Below, one piece after another: positions 59,729 through 64,000 of a DNA stretch of 64,000 nt. The stretch comes from Semisulcospira habei (taxonomy: Eukaryota; Mollusca; Gastropoda; Semisulcospiridae). Numbering within the stretch: the first letter of the stretch is position 1; each line of letters opens with the position of its first letter. The translations under genes were made by a program, and so were the position numbers. The stretch covers positions 47,927,823 to 47,991,822 of the forward strand of contig BTPG01000004.1 of the NCBI GenBank assembly GCA_036245525.1, given 5' to 3'. The notes below the pieces were generated by a model. It did not search any database. It was not told the origin of the DNA and saw only the letters and a program-made list of their open reading frames with translations.

Positions 59729-60274
59729 CAATTCTGCCAGCGCTAGCCTCACCTATCTGGTTTGTGAGTGAACATTTAAGATACGTCCCTCGACTAAAAC
59801 AGTTTGTTCTCCAAACAAATAAAACTATGTAATTTTACAGAAAAATGTTTTTCATCCAAAATTTCTTTTCCCCAAACATATTTTTCCGGAGAGGGGCGCG
59901 GGGGTGTATGGCCGGACTCCTTCAACCAAGAGGAAGAGATATTCATGAACACCGCCTATAGCTGCGACTGCAGAGGCCTGAAGAGCATCTGTGCTTCTTT
60001 GCAAATGAAGGGATTTATATCAAGGTCCAAGACAGATTCCCCACTGAGTGTGTGTGTAACTCAGTATACATGGAACTGTGGGGAGTGCTAAACATTTTTT
60101 TAACACATCTTTTTGTGCTTGAAAAATGGGTTACATATACTAGGCTGTTTAGAAAACGCGTCATCTTTGATCGCTAATATCTGCAGCCATATGCGTACTT
60201 TTCAAAAGTTGCTTTGTATTACGGAAAGTTTAACCCCTTTGACTGCTGCGACACAGCCGGAACCATCGCCAAAC
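59729..60274. other. Unassigned sequence
   Basis: No recognised element or coding domain. A TTTAACCCCTTTGACTGC pal-A-type left end is at 60230-60247. Confidence 0.4.
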
Positions 60275-60339
60275 GCAGAGGCATAGAACCTCATGAGCCC
60301 CCGCTGTCGCGGGGGCTCATGAGGTTCTATGCCTCTTGC
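60275..60339. mobile_element. pal-A MITE core, perfect
   Basis: GCAGAGGCATAGAACCTCATGAGC mirrored by GCTCATGAGGTTCTATGCCTC; GAACC / GGTTC variant on both arms. Left element end at 60230. Confidence 0.88.
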
Positions 60340-60584
60340 TTGATGTTCGCTGGGGTTCTTATGCTTTGAATTTACGATTGTTTTTGTTGCGGTTTTAACG
60401 TGTATGAGTGTATATATGACGTGTAAGTGCTAGAACTTACTGACGATTGTTTATATGAAGTCTGACGAATCGGTGAGCTGCTCAAGTGATAGCGTATATT
60501 ACATTGAAGGGGATGAAACCACCAGGTGCAGACAGGAATAATTACTTCCCAGGGGAACAATTTCATCCTGTCATTTGCATCCTT

Positions 60585-60799
60585 TTAACTCATTCAGCCC
60601 GACGCACGTATTTCCCCAAATTTTGGAGGCGTCGTCTAACGACTATGCATCTGTTGCAGGAGATTGATCGACCATGATAATTCAAGGGTAGTGCCAGATT
60701 AGCATGGCGCCGATAGGCGCCAAGCTAATCTGGCACTACCCTTGGCTTATCATGGTCGACCCATCTCCTGCTGTAGTGAGTCAGGGCTGAATGGGTTAA
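60585..60799. mobile_element. pal-D MITE, full element (215 bp)
   Basis: TTAACTCATTCAGCCCGACGC start, CAGGGCTGAATGGGTTAA end. Core about 60657-60770 with one arm CATGGCGCC, other GGCGCCAAG. Both TTAA ends intact. Confidence 0.9.
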
Positions 60800-60905
60800 T
60801 GTGTTTGTTTGTTTGTTTGTTTAGTCTGCTGTTTCGGTTTTTGTTTGTTTGTTTGTTTGGGTTTTTTAAGTTAGTTAGTTACTTTATTTGTTTGTTTGCT
60901 CGGCT
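60800..60905. repeat. (GTTT)n-rich tract
   Basis: GTTT runs directly after the TTAA end of the pal-D element. Confidence 0.85.
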
Positions 60906-60954
60906 TTCTTGTTGTTTTCCTCGCATCTAATAGCCGTTTCTAATGTACGTCACT

Positions 60955-61090
60955 TACATCTCTTCACTGCCAAGAAAAACTGAACATCACCCGACCGCAC
61001 ACAACTGAGGGGCTTCATTAAGATCTATGCTTGTTGCTGAAACCACTGACCTATAATGTAGTATCCATGGCTGAAACCGCTCTCTATCCG
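60955..61090. mobile_element. pal-A remnant
   Basis: CTCTTCACTGCCAAGAAAAACTGAACATCACCC left shoulder, then GGGGCTTCATTAAGATCTATGCTTGTTGCTGAAACCACTGA. The left arm is lost. Confidence 0.5.
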
Positions 61091-61689
61091 CTGTATTCCT
61101 TTGACGGCGAGGGATCTGTGACGTTGAATTGACAATGATTTATAATTTTTAAAAAAATCTGCGTCCACCGGCAGCCGTGATCTGGTTACAACGGCATTTA
61201 CATCCTATTCCGTTTGTAATGAAACGAGGGAAGGTATGCATGGCAAACTGTCTTTGCCTGCGACAATGATGACGGACCCCAAGTGCAGAATGCCCTCTTC
61301 CAAAATTAATGCGGCGGGGTATGACCTAAATACGCACAATATGGCCGCTGTTAGCGTCGGGCACACTGAGATCTATTTCTTCTGCAGGGCCATTTACATC
61401 TGTGTTACAATAGCCGTGAAACGTTCGATGAGTCACGATGTTATCAATCATATAGCGACGGGCCTCTAGGTGCAGCTTTGATCGTTGTTTTATGTTGCTT
61501 ATATAGGAACTGAATTATTTTCCTTTCGACGGTAATTTGTTTCTGTTGTTAACTTGTATTTTTATGTACTAGCTTTAGTCAAGTAGGAATTTAACAAAAG
61601 AGCATATTACTAGTGTGTTCAGGAGACATAGGGCTGTCTTAGCATTCTGTTTTGTCAGGGAGGTTCGGGTCGGGATGAGGCCACTGGCG
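61091..61689. other. Unassigned sequence
   Basis: No recognised element or coding domain. Confidence 0.4.
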
Positions 61690-61888
61690 CTGGCCATTAG
61701 ATGCCTTGGCAACGGGCTTCACCCGTCCCAAATCATTGTCCATTTTGTAGCTCTGTTATTGTAATTTGTGAAATGAGCGAGTGAGTGAATGTGAGCAGCA
61801 CCTGTGGTGGCAAGACAATTTTTGCTGTATATGATTTTCTTCTATTACAGCAACAATAAAGTCATCTTGAATCTTGAATCTTGAATAA
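61690..61888 (+). repeat. Retroposon 3' end with TTGAATC tail
   Basis: CAACAATAAAGTCATCTTGAATCTTGAATCTTGAAT: a poly-A-signal-like AATAAA followed by three 8-bp CTTGAAT(C) units, the usual look of CR1/L2-type LINE or dependent SINE 3' ends. The body is not recognised. Confidence 0.5.
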
Positions 61889-62067
61889 CGACCAAAAAGC
61901 CGCAACAGTACAAGGGACATAAATTATTTACATTGGTCTCAGCAAGATGCATACATCCTCATGAGAGCCCCGCAGTCGGGGGTGGGGGGGGGGGAGGCAG
62001 GGCTCATGAGGATCTAAACCTTTTGCAGGTGGATCGTGTTCACCTTTTTCAACATTAAATGGGTTAA
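61889..62067. mobile_element. pal-A MITE with G-run in the loop
   Basis: GCAAGATGCATACATCCTCATGAG and GGCTCATGAGGATCTAAACCTTTTGC are separated by CCCCGCAGTCGGGGGTGGGG-type G expansion, about 20 bp longer than normal. Ends AACATTAAATGGGTTAA. It is joined on its left to the retroposon tail. Confidence 0.7.
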
Positions 62068-62133
62068 CACATTCGAGACGTCCCGCCTCCGGATACGCGG
62101 CTTTAAGCCCGCGCATATCCGGAAGAGGCATGT
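62064..62133. mobile_element. pal-E MITE, partial
   Basis: TTAACACATTCGAGACGTCCCGCCTCCGGATACGCGGC start, GCGCATATCCGGAAGAGGCATGTCTCC. Shares TTAA with the preceding pal-A. The right end is lost. Confidence 0.7.
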
Positions 62134-62213
62134 CTCCACTGAGCAAATATCTATGATTTTCTCTGCGCGAGACTCAGTCACCGACATGTACATGCACGCC
62201 GATTTCCAGCACG

Positions 62214-62283
62214 CAAAGCGGAACAGATTTTCATAAGCACCTAACTGCGACTACAAGGGTCCTCAAAGCATCTATGCCCCTTG
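62214..62283. mobile_element. pal-A MITE core, degenerate
   Basis: GCGGAACAGATTTTCATAAGC and CTCAAAGCATCTATGCCCCTTG pair weakly. Confidence 0.45.
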
Positions 62284-62447
62284 TAACCATTTAGCTGCTG
62301 GTCTGTGCTGGTATAACTTTTGGCCCGCTGCCGTAAAATCCACAATCACAAAGCTGCACACACTCTAGGCCGATCACCATCTGACAGACGTGTGTCCGTT
62401 TGCGTCCAACTCCCACTCACCAGCGCATCCGCCGTAGGCTAGCTGAT

Positions 62448-62559
62448 CCATTCATCCCCGACACACTACAGCAGGAGATGGATCCTTTTGAACTGGGAAC
62501 ACAGTTGTCAAGTGACACCTCTAAAAATTTGGGGACTGCGTCCTTGGGGTTAAATTAAG
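62448..62559. mobile_element. pal-D MITE, armless deletion form
   Basis: CATCCCCGACACACTACAGCAGGAGATGGATCC shoulder runs directly to AACTGGGAACACAGTTGTCAAGTGACACCTCTAAAAATTTGG and CCTTGGGGTTAAATTAA. The whole palindrome is missing, leaving only the shoulders. Confidence 0.65.
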
Positions 62560-62809
62560 CCCCCTGACAGCTTCCTCGAAGGGAGGAAAAAAGACATACA
62601 AATGAGGCCAACGGTAGGCTAGCGCTCTGCAGATTCCGGCGGCCCACGCTGATCGACACCTTTCCTGTAATGCTGATCATGCAAATAGTTTGTGTCAGTC
62701 TCTAGAGTGGCCTTGATGACATCCTTACCTTGTCGGCTAGGTCAGATTACATTGTGCAGTCGTGAAACGCAATCCCGATTTTTTTAAAAAAAAGAGACCC
62801 ATTTTCTGT

Positions 62810-62878
62810 CAGGAGGAGGCTTGGATTTTCTTGATCCACTGCGGCTGCAGGGGCTCACGAGAATGTGTGCCTCTTGCA
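62810..62878. mobile_element. pal-A MITE core, degenerate
   Basis: AGGAGGCTTGGATTTTCTTGATCC and GGGCTCACGAGAATGTGTGCCTCTTGC with a GCGGCTGC tip. Confidence 0.55.
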
Positions 62879-63014
62879 GTTGGATTGATTTGTTCAGTCG
62901 TAAACTGTAAAGCCTATAACGTGTTTTATTGTTTGTTTTGGGGTTTTTTTTGGTTACTGTTTTTTTTTTGTTTTTGTTTTTTTGACGGGTTTCTTTCGTT
63001 TGAAGATGTACACA

Positions 63015-63110
63015 GATCGACCGTGATAGTTCAAGGGTGATGCCAGAATAGCTTGGCGCCCATAGGCGCCAAGCTATTCTGGCATCACTCTTGAACTATC
63101 ATGGTCGATC
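63015..63110. mobile_element. pal-D MITE core (96 bp)
   Basis: GATCGACCGTGATAG...GGTGATGCCAG, GGCGCC-CATA-GGCGCC, CTGGCATCACTC...CTATCATGGTCGATC. Two or three arm mismatches. The GATGCC / GGCATC variant is shared with 40937-41125. Confidence 0.9.
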
Positions 63111-63120
63111 TTTATCTCCC

Positions 63121-63186
63121 AACAAGGGGTATGGATTCTCACGAGCCACTGCGGCCGCAGGGGCTTATGAGAATCTATTTCTCTTC
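63121..63186. mobile_element. pal-A MITE core
   Basis: AAGGGGTATGGATTCTCACGAGCC and GGGCTTATGAGAATCTATTTCTCTT with tip CTGCGGCCGCAG, a perfect 12-bp palindrome (NotI site). Confidence 0.7.
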
Positions 63187-63363
63187 CTGATGGAACTAGG
63201 CGGCTTTGAATCAGTTCTGGCGATCTGCGTTGCTGCATCACGGCTATTTGGGCGCCGAATTCCCCTCCATTGGTGCTGAATAGAACCCAACGTGAGTGAG
63301 TGCACAGGGCAATGTGCTAGTTTCCCTCCTACTTTTCCGCTCCCCCAGTCAGCTCGTTCCCTC

Positions 63364-63436
63364 CAGCAAAAGGCACAGATCCTCATGAGCCACGGCAATC
63401 CTTTTGGCACGCTGCAAGGGTTCATGAGAATCCACG
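63364..63436. mobile_element. pal-A MITE core, long tip
   Basis: GCAAAAGGCACAGATCCTCATGAGCC and GGGTTCATGAGAATCCACGCCTCTGGC with an enlarged tip CACGGCAATCCTTTTGGCACGCTGC. Confidence 0.65.
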
Positions 63437-63593
63437 CCTCTGGCTGGCAGCAGTGTATTGGCTCCGTTCATTTTCCACGGTCCTTCGAGGACGGCAGTAT
63501 TTAATAGTAATCGAAGACTTGTCCGCAGTTAACGCACGGAACGAGAGCGACGAATAATGTGCTTCGCTTCCCTTGTCCCAGTAACGCTGTCCT

Positions 63594-63695
63594 AGTAAGC
63601 GAACGGTCCTCGGGCCGACGCCTGCCGCAGCGTGGCCCGCGCCCGTGCGCGGGCCACGCTGCGGCCGTCGGCGGCCCGAGGACCGTTCGCTTACT
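63594..63695. mobile_element. pal-B element, near-perfect
   Basis: AGTAAGCGAACGGTCCTCGGGCCG mirrored by CGGCCCGAGGACCGTTCGCTTACT; centre GCAGCGTGGCCCGCGC-CCGT-GCGCGGGCCACGCTGC perfect. Small bulges between. Youngest-looking pal-B copy. Confidence 0.88.
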
Positions 63696-64000
63696 TGGGT
63701 CGTCCTTGCTGGGCAATGGGCATCCCCGAGACTCCACCAGTCTCACCAGAGTGCATCACGTCCTCTTGAGGTCCCAAGGAATCGCGACGAAAGAAATACG
63801 CGGACGTCCACACGCGGTGTCGACATGAATTACCGGGACAGTCAATGAGGTAGAGATTGTGCCCGTAGGGACTTGAAGTGTTCCCTCTCCCTCCCTCTGC
63901 TGGTTCCGCGATCATTGATTGGATGGTCCAGGCGTGGCTGGCTTGGTACGGCCCGTGCCATTGGTGTGAAGAGTGTAATTGGTCTGGTACAAGCCATACC
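63696..64000. other. Unassigned sequence
   Basis: No recognised element or coding domain up to the window edge. Confidence 0.4.

Overview
This is eukaryotic, repeat-dominated, non-genic DNA, most likely from a mollusc (a marine gastropod is my best guess). The inference rests on the absence of bacterial gene packing, abundant (CA)n/(TG)n, (GA)n, (GTTT)n and (TTA)n microsatellites, APE-type LINEs, SINE-like units with a TTGGTTGGTT...TTCGGGTTTAACGTC head, and hammerhead-ribozyme repeats; species was not tested. I see no complete host gene, tRNA, rRNA or CRISPR. One possible first exon lies near 55.3-55.5 kb (minus strand). The only long credible reading frames belong to two LINE retrotransposons. 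Apart from the LINEs, almost every kilobase carries palindromic elements. I name the families pal-A to pal-R for this report. Five families (A, C, D, E, F) and two minor ones (N, O) end in TTAA followed by CCCTTT, CCCATT, CTCATTC or CCCCTTC, and the inverse at the other end, as expected of piggyBac-type non-autonomous elements. Their interiors are unrelated to each other. Pal-A (about 40 whole, half or degenerate copies, about 215 bp when complete) has a central hairpin ending GCAAGAGGCATAGATCC. Pal-D (over 20 copies, about 190-220 bp) is centred on GGCGCC. Pal-C is 92 bp, pal-E 53-80 bp and pal-F about 117 bp. Pal-B (GC-rich, CCCAGTGCGCAAAGG ends) lacks TTAA. Base changes that distinguish one copy from another are often present on both arms of that copy. 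Layout: 0-29 kb is a mosaic of pal-A/B/C/D/F elements, three SINE-like copies, foldback elements and microsatellites. 29.8-32.3 kb is a 35-copy, 70-bp satellite whose unit includes the end sequence of a pal-A element. 33.8-34.5 kb is a 13-copy, 55-bp satellite and 35.1-35.4 kb a 10-copy, 36-bp minisatellite. 36-41.8 kb has more pal-A/B/D elements and a hAT-like element nested in another palindrome. 41.9-43.4 kb is a 520-bp repeat in tandem and inverted copies, with hammerhead ribozyme motifs in its three complete or near-complete copies. 44.3-45.8 kb is a dead LINE fragment. 46.4-51.2 kb is an apparently intact, full-length LINE on the minus strand with a 2A ribosome-skipping motif in ORF1, inserted inside a (TG)n minisatellite. 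53.2-53.8 kb is a 43-bp satellite. 54-64 kb returns to the MITE mosaic and contains a perfect 138-bp palindrome. The parts work together as a transposon community rather than a gene pathway. The TTAA elements have no transposase here and would need a piggyBac-type enzyme from elsewhere. The LINE could supply its own machinery. The hammerhead repeat has the layout of Penelope-type long terminal repeats or animal retrozymes and would depend on another element's reverse transcriptase.
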